A stretch of 58,839 nucleotides of DNA. Source: Bryobacterales bacterium (GTDB lineage: Bacteria; Acidobacteriota; Terriglobia; Bryobacterales; Bryobacteraceae). The DNA is taken from contig PLRS01000132.1 of the NCBI GenBank assembly GCA_003164035.1, forward strand, positions 1 to 58,839. The letters are read 5' to 3'. Shown piece by piece: positions 31,923-39,789 of this stretch. A program made the position numbers and the translations under genes. Positions within the stretch are counted from its first letter, which is position 1. Each line of letters starts with the position of its first letter. The notes under the pieces were generated by a model. The model made no database searches and had not been told where the DNA came from. It saw only the letters and a program-made list of their open reading frames with translations.

Positions 31923-33305
31923 ATGAGGAAGACGCTCTTCTTTGTTGGCCTGGCGCTGGTGGCGATGGCCGGCGCGTTTCATGCCAGAACGGCCGGCTCC
32001 GATGCCCGGCTGAAAAAAGCTTCCCGCGCGGCGGAGCGGAACGGGTGGATTCCGGTTCACCTGGAAGGGACGCCGGCGGAAATCGGTTTTCAGCACGGCT
32101 ATCTGCTGGCGCCGGAAATCGCCGATAACCTCAGGGCCGTGTCGAGCGAACTCACTCATGGAGACAAGAATTGGGCGTATTATCGCAAAGTGGCTCGCGA
32201 GGTTCTCTGGCCGCGCGTCGAAACCGAGTACCGCGACGAGCTGAACGGCATGGCGGAGGGACTGAAGGCGCACGGAGTGAGGCTGGATATCTGGGACCTG
32301 GTGGCGCTGAACGGCTGGCTCGAGCTGCCCTACTACGATAAGTGGCGCGAGGGGAACAAGGCTTCCGGCGCCAGCGACCATTGCAGCGCCTTTGTGGCCA
32401 CGGGCAGTTACACCACCGACGGGCGCGTAGTGATCGGACACAATAACTGGACCAGCTACTCCACCGGCGAACGCTGGAACGTGGTCTTCGATATTGAGCC
32501 CGCTCACGGCTATCGCTTCGTGATGGATGGCATGCCGGGGCTAATCCATTCCGGCGACGATTTCGGCTTGAACGCCGCCGGTATCGTCATCACGGAAACC
32601 ACCATCGGCGAATTCATCGGCTTCGACCCCGACGGCGTGCCCGAATTCGTACGCGCGCGCAAAGCCATGCAGTATTCCCAATCCATCGAGGACTTCGCCC
32701 GCATCATGAAAGAAGGCAATAACGGCGGCTACGCCAATAACTGGCTGGTGGCCGACCGCAAGACTAATGAGATCGCCGACTTGGAGTTGGGCCTGAAGAA
32801 CGTCAACCTGGAGCGCACCCGCGACGGGTATTTCGTCGGCTCCAACTTTCCGGTGAACCCCAAGCTGATGCACGAGGAAACCAAGTTCGACCCGAGCGAC
32901 AAGAGCAACAGCGAAAACGCGCGGCACGCCAGGTGGCTGACTATAATGGAAGAAAACAAGGGCAAGATCGACGTGGCGGCCGGCAAACGCTTCTTGGGCG
33001 ACCACTTCGACACGTTCACCGGTAAAGAAGAGCCGTGCGAGCGCACGCTGTGCGGCCACGTGGATCTTTCGCCGCGCGGCATGCCCACCTGGCAGGGTCC
33101 GTTCGCCCCGGTAGGCGCGGTGCAGAACAAAGTCGCCGACGCCGCCAGCGCCGAACGGATGACTTTTTTCGCCGCCCTGGGCCACGCCTGCGGGCGCGAC
33201 TTTCACGCCGCCGAGCACCTGGAGCAACATCCCGAATATGGCTGGTATCGGCCTATTCTGCACGATATGAATGCGCGGGCGTGGACGGAGTTGGGGGGTA
33301 AGTAG
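31923..33305 (+). CDS. C45-type Ntn hydrolase / phospholipase B-like
   Basis: 460 residues with a signal peptide (TLFFVGLALVAMAGAFHA). The likely nucleophile is the cysteine of SGASDHCSAFVATGSYTTDG near residue 156; cleavage before it would create the N-terminal Cys of an Ntn hydrolase, as in the acyl-CoA:6-APA acyltransferase (C45) and phospholipase-B-like group. Supporting motifs are VVIGHNNWTSYSTGERWN, GFQHGYLLAPEI near 60, LNAAGIVITETTIG and NNWLVADRKTNEIADLELG. Family members cleave amide or ester bonds; the substrate is unknown. It starts 6 nt after a TATAAT element with no ribosome site. Confidence 0.8.
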   Translation: MRKTLFFVGLALVAMAGAFHARTAGSDARLKKASRAAERNGWIPVHLEGTPAEIGFQHGYLLAPEIADNLRAVSSELTHGDKNWAYYRKVAREVLWPRVETEYRDELNGMAEGLKAHGVRLDIWDLVALNGWLELPYYDKWREGNKASGASDHCSAFVATGSYTTDGRVVIGHNNWTSYSTGERWNVVFDIEPAHGYRFVMDGMPGLIHSGDDFGLNAAGIVITETTIGEFIGFDPDGVPEFVRARKAMQYSQSIEDFARIMKEGNNGGYANNWLVADRKTNEIADLELGLKNVNLERTRDGYFVGSNFPVNPKLMHEETKFDPSDKSNSENARHARWLTIMEENKGKIDVAAGKRFLGDHFDTFTGKEEPCERTLCGHVDLSPRGMPTWQGPFAPVGAVQNKVADAASAERMTFFAALGHACGRDFHAAEHLEQHPEYGWYRPILHDMNARAWTELGGK

Positions 33306-33400
33306 TAAGGGCTGCGGCCTGGCGGAGGACGGGCGTTAACCTCCGGCAAACGGATGTCTACCGTTAGGCAGGCGTACCGCGTCACTGCTTAATTCTAAGC

Positions 33401-33886
33401 TCACTCCTCAATTGTGACGACGAGAGCCTGAGGGCAGCCGTTCGGCGCTAACCCTCCGCGCTGATATAGCACCGGGTCAAGCCAAGGGTAAATTCTGCCC
33501 TTGTGTGCACGCATCTGGAAGTCAATCCACCATACGGACCCAGTCGGCTCGCCGACAGCCATATCGTCTTTACTTTTTGGAGCGTGCAGGATACGCAAGC
33601 CAGCCGCTTTCATACGACGCGGCAACTCGCTGACCCCAAATTCGTCGATGTCCAGCGGGCCTACGTGTTGAAAAACGTAAAGGTGACCTGGCACCAGCAG
33701 AGGCGGGAGTGAAACGGGATCGTATCCGTGGACGGGGATCCCGCGGCCCCGCACTTCAGGAAACGATCCCAGAAAGATGAAGTCCCTGAAAACCTCGGCG
33801 AACGTCCGCCCATCGCCGCCTGAGCGACCACCACCGCAGGCGGCCAATACGACGAAGGCGGTGATGCCGATCTTATAAAGCGCCAC
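33401..33886 (-). CDS. small lipoprotein, unknown function
   Basis: 161 residues from a GTG at 33886 that is 6 nt after TAAAAT. The N-terminus is a lipoprotein signal (ITAFVVLAACGGG) with Cys near residue 17. The body (FAEVFRDFIFLGSFPEVRG, HLYVFQHVGPLDIDEFG, SVWWIDFQMRAHKGRIYPW) has no recognised domain. It begins the accessory patch with toxin-antitoxin genes. Confidence 0.6.
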   Translation of the reverse strand: MALYKIGITAFVVLAACGGGRSGGDGRTFAEVFRDFIFLGSFPEVRGRGIPVHGYDPVSLPPLLVPGHLYVFQHVGPLDIDEFGVSELPRRMKAAGLRILHAPKSKDDMAVGEPTGSVWWIDFQMRAHKGRIYPWLDPVLYQRGGLAPNGCPQALVVTIEE

Positions 33887-33892
33887 CTTGGC

Positions 33893-33898
33893 ATTTTA
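33893..33898 (-). promoter_or_regulatory. -10 element TAAAAT, start codon 6 nt away
   Basis: TAAAAT on the minus strand lies 6 nt before the GTG at 33886. There is no Shine-Dalgarno sequence between. Confidence 0.45.
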
Positions 33899-33907
33899 GC
33901 CGTCTGC

Positions 33908-33948
33908 ACTGGCGCCGGCCCGTGCCCCGACGTTCTGATCTCGGGCGG
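33908..33948 (+). pseudogene. remnant of a DUF2442-like 3' end
   Basis: 41 bp that match 35048-35088 at 35 of 41 positions. It would code TGAGPCPDVLISGG against TGADLCPDVLIWGG in the frameshifted DUF2442 gene downstream. Nothing upstream of it continues the gene. Confidence 0.6.
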
Positions 33949-34051
33949 CTTACCGCCGGCTGACGCGGCTTCAGACTCGGCCCGAGTCGGTTGCAAGCGA
34001 AAACGCCCAATGCCTCGCACTTTTCCCAATCTCGGACGGTGCTGCAAGGAT

Positions 34052-34180
34052 GGTGGGGCGGACGCCGTCGTCCGCGCGCGGGGTCCCCCTGGACCCGCTC
34101 TTCGCTCCAAGTAATCAACCCCTCGCCGCCGGCGATGCGCGACCAGGGGGTCGCGCGCGGACGAGGGCGTCCGCCCCCCA
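34052..34180. repeat. imperfect inverted repeat, family D
   Basis: Arms of about 38 bp (34052-34092 and 34144-34180; GGGGCGGACGCC near each outer end) flank a 51-nt loop. It fills the space before the MazF-type module. No coding potential. Confidence 0.7.
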
Positions 34181-34183
34181 AAC

Positions 34184-34209
34184 CGATCCCTCTCGCGATA
34201 CGCCACTCC
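34184..34209. repeat. 26-bp direct repeat (also at 35164-35189)
   Basis: A 26-bp sequence beginning CGATCCCTCTCGCGATACG is identical at 34184-34209 and 35164-35189. Both copies lie just after a DUF2442-like 3' sequence, so the whole region 33.9-34.2 kb and 35.05-35.2 kb appears duplicated. Confidence 0.85.
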
Positions 34210-34271
34210 GATACACTGGACTCTTCACGCGTGCCATCGGCGCTAAACTGTATGTGAGGGAGGATGTCGCC

Positions 34272-34457
34272 GTGGACGCCTTGGTGGAACGGCTGGATAC
34301 CAGGCTGCGCCAATGGAAGCCGGAAACGGCGGCCCAGGTCCGAGCGCGCGTCGCGGAGGTGATTGAACTCGCCGACCATGACGTTCTCGATCTGATGCGC
34401 CCGCGCGCCATCGAACAGGAGGTCCTCGACCTGGTCGATGAGGCCACAACCGGGTGA
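34272..34457 (+). CDS. antitoxin of a MazF-type module
   Basis: About 61 residues from the GTG at 34272, chosen because GGAGG lies 8 nt upstream at 34259-34263; two nearby ATGs are out of frame. Sequence: a small, acidic, helical protein (VERLDTRLRQWKPETAAQVR ... VIELADHDVLDLMRPRAIEQ). It overlaps the downstream MazF-type gene by 20 bp, the usual arrangement of antitoxin before toxin. No DNA-binding motif is obvious. Confidence 0.65.
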   Translation: MDALVERLDTRLRQWKPETAAQVRARVAEVIELADHDVLDLMRPRAIEQEVLDLVDEATTG

Positions 34458-34794
34458 CGTTTGGTTGGCCGACCTGGGACTCGCGGCGAAAACGCGACCC
34501 GTTGTGATTGTGTCGCGTCAAGATCCGGACCCGCCCCGCGCACTCGTGTTGTACGTGCCCCTCACCACGCAAAACAGGCTCAGCCCATACGAAGTACCCT
34601 TACCGCGATTGCCGTTTCTGAACCGGGACTCCGTAGCCAATGTTCAAGGACTTGCCTCAATTCCGGCCGTGCGGCTTGAGCGTAAGCTCGGCAGACTCCC
34701 AAAAGACGTGATGGCAAAGCTGAAGGCCGCACTGGCATTTGCTCTCGATCTGGAGTCCGGAACCAATGGGCCGCCCTTCACCGCCAGGAGCTGA
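34438..34794 (+). CDS. MazF/PemK-type toxin
   Basis: 118 residues. The start MRPQPGDVWLADLG followed by KTRPVVIVSRQD is the classic MazF/PemK N-terminus (beta-barrel with the catalytic Arg of RPVVIVS). Later strands ALVLYVPLTTQ, SVANVQGLASIPAVRL and the helix DVMAKLKAALAFALDL also fit. It is expected to be a sequence-specific endoribonuclease, neutralised by the protein encoded immediately upstream. Length is normal, so it should be functional. Confidence 0.85.
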   Translation: MRPQPGDVWLADLGLAAKTRPVVIVSRQDPDPPRALVLYVPLTTQNRLSPYEVPLPRLPFLNRDSVANVQGLASIPAVRLERKLGRLPKDVMAKLKAALAFALDLESGTNGPPFTARS

Positions 34795-34865
34795 GAGCGG
34801 ACTGGGAGAGGGCTCGTGGTGGCACGCCGCTCGAATCTATCGCCCCATTAGACTGAGGAGCAGAC

Positions 34866-35090
34866 ATGAGACTGGTTCGCATCCGGGAAGTGAAGCTGCT
34901 CGGCGGCTATCGCGTCGAACTCACGCTGACCGATGGCCGCGTAGTCGAGAGAGATCTCGGGTCCATGCTGGTAGGCTCGGTTTTCGCGGACGTGCGCAAC
35001 GACGAGGCGCGATTTAGGGAGATGCAGGGGGCACGCTGGTTTGGCCTACCGGCGCCGACTTGTGCCCCGATGTTCTGATCTGGGGCGGGC
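34866..35090 (+). pseudogene. DUF2442 protein with 3' frameshift
   Basis: Residues 1-53 (VRIREVKLLGGYRVELTLTD, GRVVERDLGSMLVGSVFADV) match DUF2442, a small family often found with toxin-antitoxin genes. After REMQ the frame reads GARWFGLPAPTCAPMF and stops at 35078. In the alternative frame from the G run at 35027-35030 it reads GGTLVWPTGADLCPDVLIWGG, the expected DUF2442 ending. One missing G in this homopolymer explains it. Downstream the corrected frame runs into repeat sequence, so the normal stop is also lost. Confidence 0.7.
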
Positions 35091-35248
35091 ATTGGGCCGA
35101 AACGCCTGTTCCACAGCGCCGGGACACCACGGAAACCCTGGGGAACGTCCCTTTCGCTCGCAGCGATCCCTCTCGCGATACGCCACTCCCATACCTGCAT
35201 CGGCGAGCGAAGAACAACCGCGGAGTATCCTGGACTACAGGAGAACAA

Positions 35249-35521
35249 TTGGCTACCGCGACCAGGCAACGACGGCGCACCGTGGAGGTGCCGAAGCGGA
35301 AGAACGGCTCGAAGCCGCGCATCGCTGCGGAATTTCCGGCCGGCTCGCTGGAAGCTGAGCTGTCGGCTATTGGGGAGGCGGTGCCAGCCCGAGAGTGGGC
35401 GAAGGTGCCCGCCGATTACTTCGCTAACCTCGACCACTACCTCCACGGCGCACCGAAAAAGAGGCGATGGCCTGCAGCGACGGTCGCTGGCCGCCTAGCC
35501 CCTTCGGGCCATAGCTCGTAA
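35249..35521 (+). CDS. small hypothetical protein
   Basis: About 90 residues from a TTG at 35249 with AGGAG 5 nt upstream. Basic N-terminus (ATATRQRRRTVEVPKRKNG), then AEFPAGSLEAELSAIGEAVP and a helical end (REWAKVPADYFANLDHYLHG) with APKKRR. I do not recognise the family. Its position after MazF and DUF2442 genes suggests an antitoxin-like or accessory role, unproven. Confidence 0.5.
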   Translation: MATATRQRRRTVEVPKRKNGSKPRIAAEFPAGSLEAELSAIGEAVPAREWAKVPADYFANLDHYLHGAPKKRRWPAATVAGRLAPSGHSS

Positions 35522-35556
35522 CTACGCGTCCTGTCGTGGCATCACATGTAGTAGCG

Positions 35557-36966
35557 ATGAAATTCCCTGCCCTGCTCGTTTTTCTTGGAGTTACCGCCGG
35601 CGCACTCCTGGGCCAGACCGCCGGTGCACCGCCGGTTGAGGAGAAGCGTATCGACGCGCTGCATGGCTTGAGCCAGCAGCTGGAGGCGCTGTCGAACCGC
35701 GTCGGCAAAGCTGTGGTGCAGATCTACGCCAGCGGCTACCGGCTGAGCGCCCCGGATGAGACGCGCACGGAAGCGGCGGCGATCACCCGCGAGCGGGACA
35801 CCGGCTCGGGCGCGATCGTGAGCGCGGATGGATATATCGTCACCAACAATCACGTGGTTGCCAGCGCGCGGCGGGTTCGGGTGCGGATTCCGGGCGATCC
35901 CGGTGAAATCGGGGCGCAGCGCAAGATGCTGGAAGCGAAGGTAGTGGGCGTGGACCGCGACTCGGACCTGGCTCTCATCAAAGTGGAAGCTTCCGGGCTG
36001 CCGTTTCTGGAATTCGGCGATTCCAGCCGGCTCCGCCAGGGCCAATTGGTGATGGCCTTCGGCAGTCCGCTGGGAATGGAGAATTCGGTTAGCTTGGGCG
36101 TGGTGAGCTCGGTGGCAAGGCAGATTAAGCCGGATGACGTGATGGCATACGTTCAGACCGATGCGCCGATCAACCCCGGCAACAGCGGCGGACCGCTGGT
36201 AAACGCCAGCGGTCTGCTGATGGGAATCAATACCTTTATCTTGACCCAATCGGGAGGCAGCGAGGGGTTGGGTTTCGCCATTCCCAGCAACCTCGTGAGA
36301 TCGATCTACGAGCAACTTCGCAAGGAGGGCCACGTTCACCGCGGCGAGATCGGCGTGGTGGCGCAGACCGTGACACCCGATCTGGCGGTCGGGTTGGGTC
36401 TGGCGCGGGACTGGGGCGTGGTGCTGAGCGACGTGACTCCGGATGGTCCGGCGGCCCAGGCGGGCCTGGAAGTGGGCGACCTGATCTTGAGCGTGGACGG
36501 ACGCCCGATGCAGAACGCGCGGCAAATCGAGATGGCGTTGTTCCGGCTGCGGCTGGGCCAGAAGGTGAACTTAGAGGTCCGGCGCGGCGACGAAAAGCTG
36601 ACTTATCCGGTGACGGTGGCCGAACGCGGCGACGACCCGCAACGCTTCGCCGACATGGTGGATCCCATCAAGAACATGGTGCGCCGGCTGGGCATTCTGG
36701 GCATCGACATCGATACCAAGGTGGCCGATATGTTTCCCGAGTTGCGCAAGAAGTACGGCGTGGTGGTGGCGGCGCTTACCGGCGATGCGGCTTACACCGG
36801 CGACAGCCTGGAGGGGGGCGACGTGATCTATGCCGTGAACCGGGAACCGGTCACCACCGTGGAAGCCCTCAGACAGGTGCTCAACAGCCTGAAACCCACC
36901 GACCCAGTGGTGCTGCAAGTAGAGCGCGACAGCAGGCTCCGGTACCTCACGCTGACGCTGGAATAA
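35557..36966 (+). CDS. HtrA/Deg-type trypsin-like protease with two PDZ domains
   Basis: About 469 residues from the ATG at 35557 (signal peptide KFPALLVFLGVTAGALLG). Catalytic triad: His99 in VTNNHVV, Asp137 in DRDSDLALIKV and Ser210 in INPGNSGGPLV. After the protease domain come two PDZ modules (about 265-350, GPAAQAGLEVGDLILSVDGR; and 380-465, GDSLEGGDVIYAVNREPV). It should act in the periplasm as protease or chaperone in envelope quality control. The first 20 codons upstream of the chosen start have no coding character. It is convergent with ribA. Confidence 0.92.
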   Translation: MKFPALLVFLGVTAGALLGQTAGAPPVEEKRIDALHGLSQQLEALSNRVGKAVVQIYASGYRLSAPDETRTEAAAITRERDTGSGAIVSADGYIVTNNHVVASARRVRVRIPGDPGEIGAQRKMLEAKVVGVDRDSDLALIKVEASGLPFLEFGDSSRLRQGQLVMAFGSPLGMENSVSLGVVSSVARQIKPDDVMAYVQTDAPINPGNSGGPLVNASGLLMGINTFILTQSGGSEGLGFAIPSNLVRSIYEQLRKEGHVHRGEIGVVAQTVTPDLAVGLGLARDWGVVLSDVTPDGPAAQAGLEVGDLILSVDGRPMQNARQIEMALFRLRLGQKVNLEVRRGDEKLTYPVTVAERGDDPQRFADMVDPIKNMVRRLGILGIDIDTKVADMFPELRKKYGVVVAALTGDAAYTGDSLEGGDVIYAVNREPVTTVEALRQVLNSLKPTDPVVLQVERDSRLRYLTLTLE

Positions 36967-36997
36967 TGCTCGAGTCGGAGCAGGTTCCCGACGGCCC

Positions 36998-37615
36998 CTA
37001 CACCCCTTCGAGCAAATGACCCATCTTTTCTTTCTTGGTGCGCAGGTAGGCTTCGCGGGTATCGAGGACGCCGGCCTGGATGGGGACGCGCTCGGCCACC
37101 CGGACGCCGGCTTGCTCGACGGCTTCCACTTTTTCGGGATTGTTGGAAAGCAGGCGGACCGCTTTCAGGCCGAACCAGCGCAGAATTGCGCCGGGCAGCA
37201 GGTAGCTGCGCAGGTCGGAGCCGAAGCCCAGCTTTTGGTTGGCCTCCACAGTGTCGGCGCCTTGATCCTGCAACTCATAGGCGCGCAGCTTGTTGAGCAG
37301 GCCGATGCCGCGGCCCTCCTGGTTTTCGTAAATCAACAGGCCGCGTCCGGCGGCGGCGATGCGGTTGAGGGCTATTTCGAGTTGGGCGCGGCAATCGCAG
37401 CGCAGGCTGTGAAACACGTCGCCGGTGAGACACTGCGAGTGGATGCGAACCAGCGGAGCGTCGCCGCCGGCGATATCGCCCATGCGCAAAGCCACTGCCT
37501 CTTCGTTACTTTGATCGGTGCGGCCACGAAATCCGTAGATCCGGAACAGGCCGAATTCGGTGGGAAATTCCGCTTCGGCAACTTTTTCCAGCCGCAACGC
37601 GGGGGTATCGTTCAT
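36998..37615 (-). CDS. ribA: GTP cyclohydrolase II
   Basis: 205 residues, single-domain GTP cyclohydrolase II, first step of riboflavin synthesis (GTP to 2,5-diamino-6-ribosylamino-4-pyrimidinone 5'-phosphate). Zinc ligands Cys62, Cys73 and Cys75 lie in CLTGDVFHSLRCDC. IYENQEGRGIGLLNKLRAYE near 97 and GSDLRSYLLPGAIL are also diagnostic. The RibB half is absent, so this is the stand-alone form. The last residues (RTKKEKMGHLLEGV) are typical. It shares a divergent -10 region with the sensor kinase gene. Confidence 0.95.
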   Translation of the reverse strand: MNDTPALRLEKVAEAEFPTEFGLFRIYGFRGRTDQSNEEAVALRMGDIAGGDAPLVRIHSQCLTGDVFHSLRCDCRAQLEIALNRIAAAGRGLLIYENQEGRGIGLLNKLRAYELQDQGADTVEANQKLGFGSDLRSYLLPGAILRWFGLKAVRLLSNNPEKVEAVEQAGVRVAERVPIQAGVLDTREAYLRTKKEKMGHLLEGV

Positions 37616-37645
37616 GCGTTGCTCTGATTCAACCTTTATCCCTCT

Positions 37646-37653
37646 ATTATAAT
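37646..37653. promoter_or_regulatory. overlapping divergent -10 elements (ribA / sensor kinase)
   Basis: ATTATAAT reads TATAAT on plus (37648-37653, 15 nt before the ATG at 37669) and TATAAT on minus (37651-37646, 30 nt before the ribA ATG). One short sequence can serve both genes. Confidence 0.55.
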
Positions 37654-37668
37654 GGCTTCGACCGACGA

Positions 37669-38982
37669 ATGTTGGAAAGTTACCTGGTATCGCTGCTGGT
37701 GAAACTTGGCACGATGGCTGCCATAGCCAGCGTTCTGGCGCGCTCCAAGCACTTCAAGGCGATGCTGATGCGGGAGAACCGCACGCTTTCAGGGCGCTTG
37801 ACGCTAGGCCTGTGGCTGGGCGTGGTGTTCGGCGCCAGCGTGACGGTGCGCATTTTCGGCCAAAACACGTACCAGGGGGCCGACCTCGGGCTCGAGGGCA
37901 GCCTGCTTGCCGGACTGCTCGGCGGCTATGTGACCGGCCTGACTTCCGGCATCGCGATCGCTCTCGCGGCCGTGTTCGCCGGGGAATGGCTGACGTTGCC
38001 GCTGCTGGCTGGCATTGGAGTGCTGGGCGGCACGCTGCGCGACCTGGCGCCCGACGCGGAGGAAATCTGGCGCTTTTCGCCGTTTTTCGACCTCAGTCTC
38101 TGGCGCTTCTTCCGCGAGAGCCGCAACTATCGCCGCACCGCCTTTCACTTGATTTTTCTGGCGGCGATTCTGGTGGCCGAATTCCTGCGCCAGACCCTGG
38201 GCGCCATGACGCCCAAAGGGGTCTTCTACCTGCACCTGGCTCCCACCCACGCTCTCACTGAAATCGCCCTCTACGCCACCACCCTGTTTGCGGTGACGAT
38301 CCCGCTGAAAATCTGGAACAACACGCGCAACGAAAAAAAGCTGGAAGAGCAGGCGCGCCTGCTGGTGGAAGCGCGCCTGGCGGCCCTTACCAGCCAGATC
38401 AACCCCCACTTCCTTTTCAATACCCTGAATTCGGTGTCGTCGCTGATCCGCACCAATCCCGACGAGGCGCGCGTGATGGTGGTGAGACTTTCGAAGGTGC
38501 TGCGCCGGCTGCTGCGCATGCACGACAACTTCACCACCCTGGCCGAGGAGCTGAGCTTCATCGAAGACTATCTCTCGATCGAAGTGGTGCGCTTCGGCGA
38601 TAAGCTGCGTTTCGTGCGCGACGTGGCCGACGATACCCTCGCCATGCTGGTGCCCAGCATGCTCTTGCAACCGCTGGTGGAAAACTCGATCAAGCACGGT
38701 TTGAGCGGTAAGGTGGAAGGCGGCACCATCCGGATTCACACTCACCGCAGCGAGTCGCGGTTGTTCCTGGTGGTGGAGGACGACGGCGTGGGTATTTCGG
38801 AAGCCAAGCTGGCATCGCTGCTCGACCAGGGCATGGGGATCGGCGTCGGCAACGTGAACGAGCGGTTGAAAGTATTATTCGGCAATAATTATCGAATGTG
38901 GATTGAGAGCCAGACGGGACGCGGCACACGCGTCCAGATGGAAGTGCCGGAGCTCGAGACGCACATGGCGGCAGTGTCCTGA
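37669..38982 (+). CDS. LytS-type membrane sensor histidine kinase
   Basis: 437 residues. N-terminal half: six or so hydrophobic helices of the 5TM-LYT sensor type (RIFGQNTYQGADLGLEGSLL, GGYVTGLTSGIAIAL). A short coiled coil (NNTRNEKKLEEQARLLVEAR) leads into the His_kinase domain with the phosphoacceptor TSQINPHFLFNTLNSVSSLI near 245. The ATPase domain follows with PLVENSIKHGL near 338 and VEDDGVGI near 367. Such kinases usually phosphorylate LytR/AlgR-type regulators; none is adjacent, so this one is an orphan in the window. A SAM methyltransferase follows 36 bp downstream. Confidence 0.9.
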   Translation: MLESYLVSLLVKLGTMAAIASVLARSKHFKAMLMRENRTLSGRLTLGLWLGVVFGASVTVRIFGQNTYQGADLGLEGSLLAGLLGGYVTGLTSGIAIALAAVFAGEWLTLPLLAGIGVLGGTLRDLAPDAEEIWRFSPFFDLSLWRFFRESRNYRRTAFHLIFLAAILVAEFLRQTLGAMTPKGVFYLHLAPTHALTEIALYATTLFAVTIPLKIWNNTRNEKKLEEQARLLVEARLAALTSQINPHFLFNTLNSVSSLIRTNPDEARVMVVRLSKVLRRLLRMHDNFTTLAEELSFIEDYLSIEVVRFGDKLRFVRDVADDTLAMLVPSMLLQPLVENSIKHGLSGKVEGGTIRIHTHRSESRLFLVVEDDGVGISEAKLASLLDQGMGIGVGNVNERLKVLFGNNYRMWIESQTGRGTRVQMEVPELETHMAAVS

Positions 38983-39018
38983 GGTCCGGCCGCGACCAGA
39001 AAGAAATGAGGAACGATT

Positions 39019-39711
39019 TTGTCGAGAATTGACGAGCAGGTAAGCGTCTGGCCCATCGCCGGACTGCCGGCTACCCTGGCGCAGCGCACGCGGCGCGTGT
39101 ACGACCGGCTGGCGGCGGTATACCCGCTTTCCACCATGCTGTTTCACTCGCGGGCGCACCGCGCCGCCCTGGCCGCATCGGGCTTGCGCGATGGCGCCAG
39201 CGTGCTGGAGGTTGCCACCGGAAGCGGTGAGATGTTCCGCCGCCTGGTGCGCGCCAACCCCAGCGGTACCACCGTGGGCGTGGACCTGTCTCCGAACATG
39301 GCGGCCCGCACCGAGCGCGCCGCCCGAAAGAGGTTTCCCGCCGCGCGCGCCTGCTGCCAGGCGGTGGACGCGCGGCACATGCCCTTCCGCGCCGATACCT
39401 TCGACGCCATCTTCTGCTGCTATCTGCTGGAGCTGCTTTCGGCCCAGGATATCGTGCTCACGCTCAAGGAATTTCGGCGCGTCCTGCGCCCGCCCGGCCG
39501 TCTCACCCTGGTCCTGATCGGACAGAACGGGCCGGTGTTCAACGGCTTCTACCAGGCGGCGGGAACCCTGGTGCCCGCATTCTGGGGCAGGCAGGTGGAA
39601 CATCAAGCCACCGAATGGATCACCGCCGGCGGATTCGCCATCTCCTACGACCGCGCCACGCGCCAGATTTTTTACCCCTCGCGCGTGCTGGTGGCGGGGA
39701 AAGTGGATTAG
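39019..39711 (+). CDS. class I SAM-dependent methyltransferase (UbiE-like)
   Basis: 230 residues from a TTG at 39019 with GAGGA 6 nt upstream. SAM motif I is VLEVATGSGEMFRRLV near 61, the acidic motif is GVDLSPNMAAR, and FDAIFCCYLLELL with LKEFRRVLRPPGRLTLVLIG completes the pattern of Methyltransf_11/UbiE proteins. It could methylate a quinone, lipid or small molecule; nothing nearby narrows this. It is followed by an inverted repeat. Confidence 0.85.
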   Translation: MSRIDEQVSVWPIAGLPATLAQRTRRVYDRLAAVYPLSTMLFHSRAHRAALAASGLRDGASVLEVATGSGEMFRRLVRANPSGTTVGVDLSPNMAARTERAARKRFPAARACCQAVDARHMPFRADTFDAIFCCYLLELLSAQDIVLTLKEFRRVLRPPGRLTLVLIGQNGPVFNGFYQAAGTLVPAFWGRQVEHQATEWITAGGFAISYDRATRQIFYPSRVLVAGKVD

Positions 39712-39713
39712 TA

Positions 39714-39780
39714 GGACAGGCCTCCCGGCCTGTCGTGGCTTGGGCGAGTGAATCCCAAGGACAGGCCAGGAGGCCTGTCC
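39714..39780. repeat. inverted repeat, family C
   Basis: 21-bp arms (39714-39734 and 39760-39780) with one mismatch; each arm is itself nearly palindromic (GGACAGGCC ... GGCCTGTC). CTTGGG/CCCAAG extends the pairing inside. It lies between convergent genes and could act as a bidirectional terminator or a REP-like element. Confidence 0.8.
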
Positions 39781-39789
39781 CACTGTGCT

